A stretch of 64,000 bases of DNA. It comes from Limnohabitans lacus. Lineage in GTDB: Bacteria > Pseudomonadota > Gammaproteobacteria > Burkholderiales > Burkholderiaceae_C. A program made the position numbers and the translations under genes. Under the pieces are notes generated by a model. It was not told the DNA's origin. It worked only from the letters and a program-made list of their open reading frames with translations, and made no database searches. Shown here one piece after another: positions 23,728-33,215 of this stretch. The first letter of the stretch is position 1. Each line of letters starts with the position of its first letter. The DNA lies in NCBI RefSeq assembly GCF_030053395.1, contig NZ_JASGBH010000001.1, positions 186,001 to 250,000 of the forward strand, read 5' to 3'.

Positions 23728-26700
23728 ATGCCTGTTTCTGCCATTCCTTCGGGCTTCATTGCCTTGCACAGCCACCGCTCCGAGGTGCTGGCCGAGACCC
23801 TGTCGGGCTGGCTGGCGCGTCAGCCTTTGGCGCCGCTCGAGTCCGAGGTGGTGCTGGTGCAAAGCAACGGCATGGCCGAGTGGATCAAGATGGCGCTGGC
23901 CCAGCAAGGCGGCGTCTGCGCGGCCACGCGGGTGGAGCTGCCCTCGCGCTTTTTGTGGCGCACTTATCGGCAGGTTTTGGGCGCGCACAACGTGCCGCGC
24001 GATTCACCGCTCGACAAATTGCCCATGACCTGGCGCTTGATGGCCTTGTTGCCCGGGTGTGTGGGCGATGCGGTGTTCCAGCCGGTGGCCGGATTTTTGC
24101 GCGGCGACGAGCCCGACCGCCTCTTGCAACTGGCCAGCCGCCTGGCCGATTTGTTTGACCAGTACCAGATCTACCGCCCCGATTGGCTCGAAGACTGGGC
24201 CGCTGGGCGCAATGTGCTGCGCAAGGCTTCAGGTCTTGACGATCTGCCTGCCGAGCAGTTGTGGCAGGCCGAGCTCTGGCGGCGCGTGCTGGCCACGCTG
24301 ACCGACACCGAACGCCAGGCCACGCGGCCGGCATTGCATGTGCGGGCCCTGGCCCGCCTGAAGTCTGGTCAACCCTTGGCCAGCCCGGTGGCGCGGCGTG
24401 TGTCGGTGTTTGGCATGAGCCACATGCCGGGGCAATTGCTGGAGATGCTGGCCGCGCTGTCCGCCCACAGCCAGGTGCTGCTGGCCGTGCCCAACCCTTG
24501 CCAGCACCACTGGGGCGACATCATGGACGGGCGCGAAGCCTTGCAGGCCGAGCGCAGGCGGCATGCCTACCGCGATGGCGTCGCGCTGTCGGACATGCCC
24601 TATGAACAAATGCACCTGCACGCGCCCGCCTTGTTGGCCGCGTGGGGGCGGCAGGGGCGCGACTTCATCCGCCAGCTCGATGCTTTTGACGATGTGCAAG
24701 CCGCGCAAGAAGCCGTGCCCGGCGTCAAGCTCGATTTGTTTGAACTCCCCGAGCCCGATGGCCTGCAGCTGCTGGCGCAACTGCAAAACCGCATCCGCGA
24801 TCTGAGGCCTGCTCAAGACCCGGTCGATGCCCCATGGCACCGCGATGACCGCTCGGTGGTCTTTCAGGTGGCGCACAGCCCGGTGCGCGAATTGGAAGTG
24901 CTGCACGACCAGTTGTTGCAGTGGTTCCACCAGATGCCCGAGGTCTCGCCGCGCGATGTGGTGGTGATGGTGCCCGATATTGAAGTCATGGCCCCCGCGA
25001 TCCGCGCGGTCTTTGGCCAATACAAACGCAGCGATGCGCGCTTCATCCCGTTTGACATTGCCGACTTGGGCGCACAAGCGACCAGCCCACTGATCCACGC
25101 GGTGGAATGGTTGCTGGCCTTGCCGCAGCAGCGCGGCCGCATGAGCGAGCTGGTGGCGTTGCTCGAAGTGCCTGCGCTGGCGGCACGCTTTGGCATCCAG
25201 CCTGCACAACGGCCCACTCTGACGCGCTGGATGGCGGGCTCGGGCATCCGCTGGGGTTTGTCGGCCGAGCACCGCGAGGGCTTGGGTTTGGCCAGCTGCG
25301 GCGAAGACAACTCGGCCCTGTTTGGCGTGCAGCGCATGCTGATGGGCTACGCCTGTGGCGCCGACGCAATGCCTGCTGGCGCTGATGGCAGCGACCCGTA
25401 CCCAGAAGTAGGCGGCCTCGATGCCGAGCTGGCCGGGGCCTTGGCGCACCTGTTGCAAGCCTTGATCGATTGGTGGCAAGTGAGCACCACAGCCGCCACC
25501 CCAGCGCAATGGGCTGAGCGTGCCCGCGCCATGCTGGCGGCCTTGTTCAAGCCGCAGGATGACGGCGAGCGACAGGCCTTGGCCGCGCTGGACCAGGCCT
25601 TGAACGATTGGCTGCAGGCCGCCGACCAAGCCGAGTTTGCCCAAGCGGTGCCTTTGGCCGTGGCCCGCTCGGCCTGGCTGGAAGCGCTCAAGGTGCCCAA
25701 GCTGGAGCAACGCTTTCGGGCGGGCGGGGTGACCTTTTGCACGCTCATGCCTATGCGGGCGATCCCGTTCCAGATGGTGTGCTTGCTGGGCATGAACGAC
25801 GGCGACTACCCGCGCCGCAGCCCGCGGGCCGACTTCGATTTGCTGGGCCTGCCCGGCATGGCCCGGCCCGGAGACCGTTCGCGCCGAGACGACGACCGCC
25901 AGCTCATGCTCGAAGCCTTGCTGTCTGCCCGGCGCGTGCTGTACGTCAGCTGGAGCGGCCGCAGTGTGCGCGACAACAGCGATCAACCGCCTTCGGTGCT
26001 GGTCTCGCAATTGCGCGACGAGATCGATGCGCTTTGGGGCGCAGGCACCAGCGATCAGCTCACCACCGTGCACCCGTTGCAGCCTTTCAGCCGGGTTTAT
26101 TTTGAAGAAGGCGGTTTGCTCACGACCTACGCCCAAGAGTGGCGCAGTGCGCAAACCGAAGATGGGACACCGTCTGCCATGGCGCCCATGCCCAAGCTGG
26201 AAGCCTTGCAGACCGCCACCGGCAAGCCGGTCATCACGCTGGCCCAGTTGGCGCGCTTTCTGCGCCGCCCCGTGGGGGCATTTTTCAAAGAGCGCTTGCA
26301 AGTGCACTTGGAGGACGAGCGCAGCGAGCTGCACGACGAAGAGCTGTTCGGCTTGGCCGGACTGGACCTGTACCAATTGCTGGACCATGAATTGACGCAT
26401 GTGCCCGCTGACTTGAACCGTCAAAACGTGCCAGCCCATGTGCAGCACGTGGTGCACAGCTTGCGCAAGGCTGGGGCATTGCCTTTGGCCGGTGTGGGCG
26501 CACTGGAAGCCCAAAACCTCGCCAGCAGCCTAGAGACGCTGCTGGACGCGGCCATCCGCGAGCGTGAAGATTTTCCCGATGTGGCCGATCGCCTCTTGAT
26601 CGATGTGCCCGAGGCCGATGTCCATTTGCAAGACGCCTTGGGGGGCATCTTGGTGGGCGAGCAGGGCGCATTGTCTTTGCACATGCGGGCCAGCCATTTG

Positions 26701-27195
26701 GCCGACCTCAAAAGCAAAAAACCTCAGGCCTTGCCCGACAAATTGATCGATGTCTGGCTCATCAGCCTGGCCGCAGCGGCCATGGGCCATGCGCTGACCA
26801 TTGCGGTGGTGGGGCGCAACGCCGTGGTGCGTTTGGCCCCGCAAGCGCCCGATGCGGCCCGTGCCCAGTTGCAGCAGCTGCTGGTCACCTGGGCAGACGG
26901 CATGCGCTGGCCGCTGCCTTTGCCGCCCGAGACCGCCTTGCAATGGCTCAAGGCCCAGGGCAACGACAACGCGCTGCTGGACGTCTACGAAGGCGGGCAT
27001 TTCAAGCGGGCCGAGCGCAGCAAAGACCCCGCATTGGCCCGCACCTACCCCACGCTGGACGCGCTCTTGGCAGGTGGTGCATTTGAACGTTTGGCCGAAC
27101 AGGTCTATGCGCCACTGCGCGATTGGGCCCAGGCCTGCCAGGTGGAGCCACTGCAAGGCACGCAAGATGTGTCGGATGAGGAGGACATGGCATGA
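23728..27195 (+). CDS. recC: Exodeoxyribonuclease V gamma subunit RecC
   Basis: 1155 residues; E. coli RecC has 1122. Subunit of the RecBCD helicase-nuclease that repairs double-strand breaks and recognises Chi. The N-terminus GFIALHSHRSEVLAETLSGWL, VVLVQSNGMAEWIKMALA and SRFLWRTY correspond to the inactive helicase-like domain. A central CTLMPMRAIPFQMVCLLGMNDGDYPR and ARFLRRPVGAFFKERL are further RecC hallmarks. The stop overlaps the recB start by 4 bp. First gene of recC-recB-recD. Confidence 0.93.
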   Translation: MPVSAIPSGFIALHSHRSEVLAETLSGWLARQPLAPLESEVVLVQSNGMAEWIKMALAQQGGVCAATRVELPSRFLWRTYRQVLGAHNVPRDSPLDKLPMTWRLMALLPGCVGDAVFQPVAGFLRGDEPDRLLQLASRLADLFDQYQIYRPDWLEDWAAGRNVLRKASGLDDLPAEQLWQAELWRRVLATLTDTERQATRPALHVRALARLKSGQPLASPVARRVSVFGMSHMPGQLLEMLAALSAHSQVLLAVPNPCQHHWGDIMDGREALQAERRRHAYRDGVALSDMPYEQMHLHAPALLAAWGRQGRDFIRQLDAFDDVQAAQEAVPGVKLDLFELPEPDGLQLLAQLQNRIRDLRPAQDPVDAPWHRDDRSVVFQVAHSPVRELEVLHDQLLQWFHQMPEVSPRDVVVMVPDIEVMAPAIRAVFGQYKRSDARFIPFDIADLGAQATSPLIHAVEWLLALPQQRGRMSELVALLEVPALAARFGIQPAQRPTLTRWMAGSGIRWGLSAEHREGLGLASCGEDNSALFGVQRMLMGYACGADAMPAGADGSDPYPEVGGLDAELAGALAHLLQALIDWWQVSTTAATPAQWAERARAMLAALFKPQDDGERQALAALDQALNDWLQAADQAEFAQAVPLAVARSAWLEALKVPKLEQRFRAGGVTFCTLMPMRAIPFQMVCLLGMNDGDYPRRSPRADFDLLGLPGMARPGDRSRRDDDRQLMLEALLSARRVLYVSWSGRSVRDNSDQPPSVLVSQLRDEIDALWGAGTSDQLTTVHPLQPFSRVYFEEGGLLTTYAQEWRSAQTEDGTPSAMAPMPKLEALQTATGKPVITLAQLARFLRRPVGAFFKERLQVHLEDERSELHDEELFGLAGLDLYQLLDHELTHVPADLNRQNVPAHVQHVVHSLRKAGALPLAGVGALEAQNLASSLETLLDAAIREREDFPDVADRLLIDVPEADVHLQDALGGILVGEQGALSLHMRASHLADLKSKKPQALPDKLIDVWLISLAAAAMGHALTIAVVGRNAVVRLAPQAPDAARAQLQQLLVTWADGMRWPLPLPPETALQWLKAQGNDNALLDVYEGGHFKRAERSKDPALARTYPTLDALLAGGAFERLAEQVYAPLRDWAQACQVEPLQGTQDVSDEEDMA

Positions 27196-30100
27196 GCCAA
27201 GCCCACGCACTCGATGCGAAGACCTTCCCGCTGCGCGGCAGCCACTTGATCGAGGCCAGCGCCGGGACAGGCAAGACCTGGACCATTGCCGCCCTGTATG
27301 TGCGCCTTGTCTTGGCCCACGGCAGCGACAGCACCGCTCCTGTGCGGGCCATGCAGCCGCAAGACGTGTTGGTGATGACCTTTACCCGCGCGGCCACACG
27401 CGAACTGTCGGACCGCATCCGCGCCCGCTTGACCGAGGCCGCGCAGGTGTTTCGCGGCACCTTGAGCTCGAACGATGCCTTCTTGAACCAGCTCATGGCC
27501 GAGTACCCCGAAGGCCCGCAGCGCGAGAAAGCCGCCTACCGGCTGGCGCTGGCTGCGCAAGCCATGGACGATGCGGCGGTGTTCACCATCGACGCCTGGT
27601 GCCAGCGCATGCTGCGCGAGCACGCCTTTGACAGTGGCAACCTGTTTGAAGAAAACCTGGTGGGCGACGAAGCCGCCTTGCGCATGGAAGCCGTGCAGGA
27701 CTATTGGCGGCAACAGCTCTACCCCATGCCCACGGCCCTGGTGGCCCAAGTGCAAAACATCTGGGGCGATGTGTCTGCGCTCGAAGCCGATGTGCGTGCG
27801 CTGATGGGCGTGCCGCTGCAAGACGCCCAGTCCGGCACGCTGGCGCAGGTGTATGGCGCAGCGCTGGCCACGCACGAGGCGCAATTGGCATCCCTCAAGC
27901 TCGGTTGGGACGAGAAGGCCGACAACTTGCTGGGCTGGATCGAGGCCCAACTCGAAAACCACAAATCCAGCTGGGATGGCCGCAAACTGAGTTACAAAAA
28001 ATGCGCCGAATGGCTGGGCGTGCTCAAAGCCTGGGCGGCCGGGCCTGACGGCGCGGCCGCCTTGCAGAAAAACATGAAGGAAGCGGGCTGGGCCCGCTTC
28101 ACCCCCGAGGGCTTGCGCGCTTGCCGCAAACCGGGCGAGGGGCCGGTGGATTGGCCACCCGAGTCGCAGGCCTATGCCGATTTGCAAGCGGCCCTGAAGG
28201 CCTTGCCCGACCCCCACCATGCCGCCCGCTTGCACGCCCGCCAGCAGGTGACCCAGCGCATGGCCGAGCTCAAGCGCCGCAGCGGCTTGTTTGGTTTTGC
28301 CGACATGCTGCAACGGTTGGACGTGGCGCTGTCCGACCCCGAGTCGGGCGAGCGTTTGGCGCAGCGCCTGCGCGAGCAGTTCCCGGTGGCGATGATCGAC
28401 GAGTTCCAAGACACCTCGCCGCTGCAGTTCCGCATCTTTGACCGCATCTACCGCACGGCCGAGAACCGCGCAGACACGGCGCTGCTGTTGATCGGTGATC
28501 CCAAGCAATCGATCTACGGGTTTCGCGGGGCCGACATCCAAAGCTACCTGGCCGCACGTTCTGCGACCGAGGGCCGCCACCATGTGCTGGACACCAACTT
28601 CCGGTCCACTCAGGCAATGGTCGATGTGGTCAACCGCTGGTTTGACATCCCCGCCGATGCCTTTGGCTACCAAACGCGAGAAAGCGACCCCTTGCCCTTT
28701 CAGCCCGTCAAAGCCCAAGGCCGAGACGAGGTTTTGCGCACCCAAAGTGGCGCGGTACCCGCCATGACGGTGGTGTACGACGCTCAGCTGCGAAGCCAGC
28801 GCGATGCGCGCAAACATTTGGCCGAGCTGTGTGCCGAGCAAATCGTGGCTTGGTTGAACGACCCGCAGGCGCGGTTTGAAAAGACAGCGCCAAGCGCCAA
28901 GCCAGACGAAGCCCTCAAACCCAAAGACATCGCGGTGCTGGTGCGCACCGGGGTGGAGGCTTCGGCCGTGCGCGATGCGCTGCGTGCGCGGGGTGTGGCC
29001 TCGGTCTATTTGTCGGACCGCGATTCTGTCTTTGCCAGCGACGAAGCACCCGACCTGTGCCTGTGGCTGCGCGGCGTGGCCGAGCCGCAAGACATGCGCC
29101 GTGTGCGTGCGGCACTGGGCACGCGCACGGTGGGTCTGTCTTTGAGTGAGCTGCACGCGCTGGCCACGCAAGACGATTGCTTGGACCAACGCGCCGAGCA
29201 TATGCGCGCCCTGCACCAGACCTGGCAGAGCCAAGGCGTGCTGGCCATGCTGCGCCAGTCGCTCCATGTTTTGAAATTGGCCGGTCGCTGGCGCGGTGAG
29301 CCCGATGGCGAGCGGCGCCTGACGAACGTGCTGCACCTGGCCGAATTGCTGCAGACGGCCAGCCAGCAACTCGATGGCGAGCAGGCCCTGATCCGCTGGT
29401 TGAGTCAGCAAGTGGACGAGGCGCAAAGCGGCAGCGCGGGCGAGCATGAAGAGCAGACCGTGCGGCTGGAGAGTGACGAAGACTTGGTCAAGGTCATCAC
29501 CATCCACAAAAGCAAGGGCTTGGAGTACCCGATCGTGTGCCTGCCCTTTGCGCACAGCCACCGCGAGTTGACCGCGGGCAAAGCGGCCGTGATGCAGATC
29601 CCGGACGGGCAGGGCCAGCGCCACTGGACGCTCGACTTTGACAAGAGCGATGCTCAGCTGGCCGATGCGGACCGCCTGCGCGAAGACCTGCGCCTGTGGT
29701 ACGTGGCGCTGACCCGAGCACGCCACGCCCTGTGGGTGGGCTGGAGCCCGATCAAGATCGGCCAAAGCCCCACGTGCGTGAACCACAAGAGTGCCCCCGG
29801 CCATGTGCTGAGCAGCGGTGCGCAGTGCGATGCCGACCAATGGTTGCCCCTTTTGCAGCAGCTGCAAACCAGCACCCAAGGGGCCGTGCTGGATGTGCTC
29901 TTGCAGCCCGTGTTGGGCGATACCCCTTTGACGAGCTGGCAGCCCCGCCAGCAGCGCCCCGCTTTGCGCGAGGCCTTGAAGAGCACGGCCCGCATCGACA
30001 AGTCCTGGTCGATCGCCAGTTTTTCGCGTTTGACGCGGGACCTGTCTTCGCAACCGGTGTGGACCTCTGACCTGAACAGGGGCACCGCACGGCCGGCCGA

Positions 30101-30869
30101 TGACGAGCCTGCCCTTGAAGAGCCGGTGATGCCCACGGTGGCCTTGGCGCCATGGCACCGCTTTGCACGCGGACCGAGCGCGGGTAACTTTTTGCACGAC
30201 CAACTCGAGTGGCTGGCCGCAGACCGGTTTGCGCTGCAAGCGGGCACCCCCTTGGCCGATCGCCTGACCAAACGCTGCGAGCGCGCGGGTTACAAAGCGC
30301 AGGCCCAGGAGGTGGTGCAGTGGCTCAGCCGCGTGGTGGCCCAGCCCTTGCGCGGCCCCGATGCCGCTTTGAATGCGCTGGGCACCTTGTTGCCCGAGAT
30401 GGAGTTTTGGTTGCCCGCCCACCGACTGCATGCTCAGGAGGTGGACGCTTTGTGCCGCCAGCATTTGCTGCCTGGTGTCAGCCGACCGAAGCTGCCCGAT
30501 GCGCAGCTGCACGGCATGTTGATGGGCTTTGCCGATCTGGTGTTCGAGCACCAAGGCCGCTACTGGGTGCTCGACTACAAGTCCAACCATTTGGGCGAGG
30601 GCGATGCGGCCTACACCGAGACCGCCTTGAACGAGGCCATGGCCCACCACCGCTATGAGGTGCAAGCAGCCCTTTACATGCTGGCGCTGCACCGTTTGCT
30701 GCGCGCACGTTTGGGGTACGACTACGACCCCGCGCAGCATTTGGGTGGTGCGGTGTATGTGTTTTTGCGCGGCATCGATGGGCCTGCGGGGGGCTGCTGC
30801 ACCTTGCCTGCGCCGCTGGCTTTGCTGGATGGACTGGACGCCATGCTGTGCACCGAGGAGGCCGCATGA
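27192..30869 (+). CDS. recB: Exodeoxyribonuclease V beta subunit RecB
   Basis: 1225 residues; E. coli RecB has 1180. Superfamily 1 3'-5' helicase plus nuclease. Walker A is at residues 22-29 (EASAGTGKTWTIAA); motif II reads MIDEFQDTSPLQF, and ITIHKSKGLEYPIVCLPF and LWYVALTRARHALW are motifs V-VI. The C-terminal nuclease contains GFADLVFEHQGRYWVLDYKSNHLG with the D-x(n)-D-Y-K metal site, and YEVQAALYMLALHRLLRAR. ATG overlaps the recC stop, and its own stop overlaps recD, so the three are tightly coupled. Confidence 0.95.
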   Translation: MSQAHALDAKTFPLRGSHLIEASAGTGKTWTIAALYVRLVLAHGSDSTAPVRAMQPQDVLVMTFTRAATRELSDRIRARLTEAAQVFRGTLSSNDAFLNQLMAEYPEGPQREKAAYRLALAAQAMDDAAVFTIDAWCQRMLREHAFDSGNLFEENLVGDEAALRMEAVQDYWRQQLYPMPTALVAQVQNIWGDVSALEADVRALMGVPLQDAQSGTLAQVYGAALATHEAQLASLKLGWDEKADNLLGWIEAQLENHKSSWDGRKLSYKKCAEWLGVLKAWAAGPDGAAALQKNMKEAGWARFTPEGLRACRKPGEGPVDWPPESQAYADLQAALKALPDPHHAARLHARQQVTQRMAELKRRSGLFGFADMLQRLDVALSDPESGERLAQRLREQFPVAMIDEFQDTSPLQFRIFDRIYRTAENRADTALLLIGDPKQSIYGFRGADIQSYLAARSATEGRHHVLDTNFRSTQAMVDVVNRWFDIPADAFGYQTRESDPLPFQPVKAQGRDEVLRTQSGAVPAMTVVYDAQLRSQRDARKHLAELCAEQIVAWLNDPQARFEKTAPSAKPDEALKPKDIAVLVRTGVEASAVRDALRARGVASVYLSDRDSVFASDEAPDLCLWLRGVAEPQDMRRVRAALGTRTVGLSLSELHALATQDDCLDQRAEHMRALHQTWQSQGVLAMLRQSLHVLKLAGRWRGEPDGERRLTNVLHLAELLQTASQQLDGEQALIRWLSQQVDEAQSGSAGEHEEQTVRLESDEDLVKVITIHKSKGLEYPIVCLPFAHSHRELTAGKAAVMQIPDGQGQRHWTLDFDKSDAQLADADRLREDLRLWYVALTRARHALWVGWSPIKIGQSPTCVNHKSAPGHVLSSGAQCDADQWLPLLQQLQTSTQGAVLDVLLQPVLGDTPLTSWQPRQQRPALREALKSTARIDKSWSIASFSRLTRDLSSQPVWTSDLNRGTARPADDEPALEEPVMPTVALAPWHRFARGPSAGNFLHDQLEWLAADRFALQAGTPLADRLTKRCERAGYKAQAQEVVQWLSRVVAQPLRGPDAALNALGTLLPEMEFWLPAHRLHAQEVDALCRQHLLPGVSRPKLPDAQLHGMLMGFADLVFEHQGRYWVLDYKSNHLGEGDAAYTETALNEAMAHHRYEVQAALYMLALHRLLRARLGYDYDPAQHLGGAVYVFLRGIDGPAGGCCTLPAPLALLDGLDAMLCTEEAA

Positions 30870-32899
30870 GCATGCGCAAGAACCCCCGCGCCCTGGTGGT
30901 GCCTGCCGCTCAGATGGACTGGCTGCAAGACTTGCCGGCACAGACCTTGAGCGCCGAGCAAGCGCTGCAGTGGCTGCACAGCTGGGCCGACCAAGGTTTG
31001 CTGCGCCGCATCGACAGCGCACTGGCCGAGCAATTGCACCGGCTGGACCCGCAAGCGCCTGCCGCTTTGCTGGTGGCTGCCGCCATGCTGGCTCAGATGG
31101 AAGGGCGGGGCCACACCTGTTTGTCGGTGCTCGCCTTGTGCGACGCGCCTGTGGCCTTGCTGGGCTGGCCCGATGCCTGGGTGGAGGGGCCCATGGGTCT
31201 GAAGGCTTTGTGGGCGCAGTTGCCCGCAGGCTTGTCCGCGTGGCGTGAACAGCTTCAGGCCGCGTGTTTGCGCCGCAGCGATGCGCCCGATGCCGGTGAG
31301 CCCTTGGTGCTGGGCGGCACGCCCGATGCGCCGCTGTTGTATTTGCGCCGTTACGCGGGCTACGAGCAGCGCGTGGGCCAAGGCTTGTTGCTGCGTGCAG
31401 GCGAGCGTTTGCCCGTGCCAGAAGCGGCAGCGGTTGAATGGCTTGACCGTTTCTTTGCCCCGCGCCCGAACCTGGATTGGCAAAAAATGGCTTGTGCAGT
31501 CGCCTTGCGTGCGCGCCTGTCGGTCATCACCGGCGGGCCGGGCACAGGCAAGACCTACACCGCCGCGCGCTTGCTGGCCTTGTTGCTGGCGCTGCACCAG
31601 GGCGACAGCCCACTGCGCGTGGCACTGGCCGCGCCCACGGGCAAAGCGGCAGCGCGGCTCAAGCAGTCCATCGACAAAGCCTTGAACGATTTGCCAGTGC
31701 CTGCCGATGCGGGGCTGGACCTCAAAGCGCTGGTGGAGCGCATGGGGCCTGCACGCACCTTGCATTCGCTGTTGGGGGCGCGGCCCGACACGCGGCAGTT
31801 CCGGCACCACGCGGCCAACCCGATCGATGTGGATGTGCTGATCGTGGACGAAGCCTCCATGGTGCACTTGGAGATGATGGACGCTTTGCTGCTGGCCCTG
31901 CCGCCTCAGGCGCGTCTGGTGCTGTTGGGCGACAAAGACCAACTCGCTTCGGTGGAAGCCGGTGCCGTGCTGGGCGACCTGTGCCGCGATGCGACGCAGG
32001 GCCATTACAGCGCCGAGACCGCTGCGTTTGTGCAGCGCGTGGCGGGGCAGTCGCTGGCCTTGGAATTCCTCTCGGATGTGCCTGCATCGGCGCTGGCGCA
32101 ACAAACCGTCATGTTGCGCGAAAGCCGCCGCTTTGGCGGCCCCATCGGGCAGCTGGCCTTGGCGGTGAATGCGGGGGATGCCGCTGCATCGCGCAGCGCC
32201 GTGCAATCGCCCTCGGCTGGCGGGGTGCAGGCTTTGCAATTGGCCAGCCCGCAAGCCATTTGTGACTTGGCTTGCGGCCAGTCCGGACAGGCCTCGTATG
32301 CCGATTACCTGCACTGCATGGCGCAAGCGCCTGCAGACGGGGCGCACGACGATTGGGTCAAATCGGTCTTGCTGGCCTTTGACCGTTTTCGCTTGTTGTG
32401 CGCGGTGCGCCAAGGCGAGTGGGGCACCGAAGGCCTCAACGTCGCTGTGCAAAAAGCCCTGGCCGATCGGGGCTGGCTCAAAGTCCAGGGCGAGTGGTTT
32501 GCCGGTCGGCCCATCATGGTCACCCGCAACGACGCGCAGCTGGGCGTCTTCAACGGCGATGTGGGCGTCGTGCTGCCCAATGCGCGGGGCGACCTCAAAG
32601 CCTGGTTCCTCGATGGCGATGCATTGCGCTCGGTCAGCGTGATGCGCCTGGCCCACGTCGAAACAGCCTTTGCCATGACGGTGCACAAAAGCCAGGGCTC
32701 GGAGTTTTGGCACACGGCGCTTGTCTTGCCACCGGGCGGCGCCGAGGTGCTGTCACGCGAGCTGGTCTACACCGGCATCACCCGCGCCCGCCAACAGTTC
32801 ACCCTCATTGAAGCCCAGTCCGAACGCCTCGAAGCCGCCATCGCTCGCCCCAGCGTGCGCGCCAGCGGCTTGCGGCTGTGGTGGGATCAGTTGCCGTAA
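30866..32899 (+). CDS. recD: Exodeoxyribonuclease V alpha subunit RecD
   Basis: 677 residues from ATG 30866, which overlaps the recB stop; an ATG two codons later is an alternative. Superfamily 1 5'-3' helicase. Walker A ITGGPGTGKTYTAARL is near residue 215, motif II is VDEASMVHLEMMDALL, and AMTVHKSQGSEFWHTALVLP and ELVYTGITRARQQFTLI close the helicase core. Longer than E. coli RecD (608), mainly by an extended N-terminus. The 3' end overlaps the convergent small secreted-protein gene by 13 bp. Confidence 0.94.
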   Translation: MSMRKNPRALVVPAAQMDWLQDLPAQTLSAEQALQWLHSWADQGLLRRIDSALAEQLHRLDPQAPAALLVAAAMLAQMEGRGHTCLSVLALCDAPVALLGWPDAWVEGPMGLKALWAQLPAGLSAWREQLQAACLRRSDAPDAGEPLVLGGTPDAPLLYLRRYAGYEQRVGQGLLLRAGERLPVPEAAAVEWLDRFFAPRPNLDWQKMACAVALRARLSVITGGPGTGKTYTAARLLALLLALHQGDSPLRVALAAPTGKAAARLKQSIDKALNDLPVPADAGLDLKALVERMGPARTLHSLLGARPDTRQFRHHAANPIDVDVLIVDEASMVHLEMMDALLLALPPQARLVLLGDKDQLASVEAGAVLGDLCRDATQGHYSAETAAFVQRVAGQSLALEFLSDVPASALAQQTVMLRESRRFGGPIGQLALAVNAGDAAASRSAVQSPSAGGVQALQLASPQAICDLACGQSGQASYADYLHCMAQAPADGAHDDWVKSVLLAFDRFRLLCAVRQGEWGTEGLNVAVQKALADRGWLKVQGEWFAGRPIMVTRNDAQLGVFNGDVGVVLPNARGDLKAWFLDGDALRSVSVMRLAHVETAFAMTVHKSQGSEFWHTALVLPPGGAEVLSRELVYTGITRARQQFTLIEAQSERLEAAIARPSVRASGLRLWWDQLP

Positions 32900-33114
32900 C
32901 CCTCGCAGGCACCGGCGTTGGGGCGGCCTTTGCATTCGCGGGCCAGGCGTTTGTCGCGCTCGGCGCGGGTTTCGGCGGGGCCTTTGTCAATCGCTTGTTT
33001 GGGTGCTTTTTTGCGGACGCCGCTGGATGCGGCGTTGGCCGTGACGGGGCTCAAGCCCGTGGCCAATACGGCCGACATCAAAGCGATGAGCAGCGCTGCG
33101 CGGTGGTGTTTCAT
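32887..33114 (-). CDS. Small secreted protein, unknown function
   Basis: 75 residues from ATG 33114. Signal peptide MKHHRAALLIALMSAVLATG..VTANA, then a short basic mature chain ending RDKRLARECKGRPNAGACEGYGN with two cysteines that could form a disulfide. The C-terminal C-KGRPNAGAC pattern is familiar from short comamonad proteins, but no function is known to me. Convergent with recD and overlapping its last 13 bp. Divergent from the aminotransferase gene, with 101 bp between starts. Confidence 0.75.
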   Translation of the reverse strand: MKHHRAALLIALMSAVLATGLSPVTANAASSGVRKKAPKQAIDKGPAETRAERDKRLARECKGRPNAGACEGYGN

Positions 33115-33215
33115 GGCGTCTCCCTGAGCTGGTTTTGATGCCAACGATGATAGGCCGGCCCTTAAATTTCGCAAGCCTGCATGCAGGTGAACCGCTCAGA
33201 AGTTAGGATCAAGCC

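Noticed and set aside
27105..31022. Very long minus-strand open frame (about 1300 codons) opposite recB
   Set aside because: It mirrors recB codon by codon, is rich in His, Gln, Arg and Gly with no domain, and is a known artefact of GC-rich codon bias. The same applies to long antisense frames opposite ligC/MFS, recC, recD, pnp and nuoF/G.
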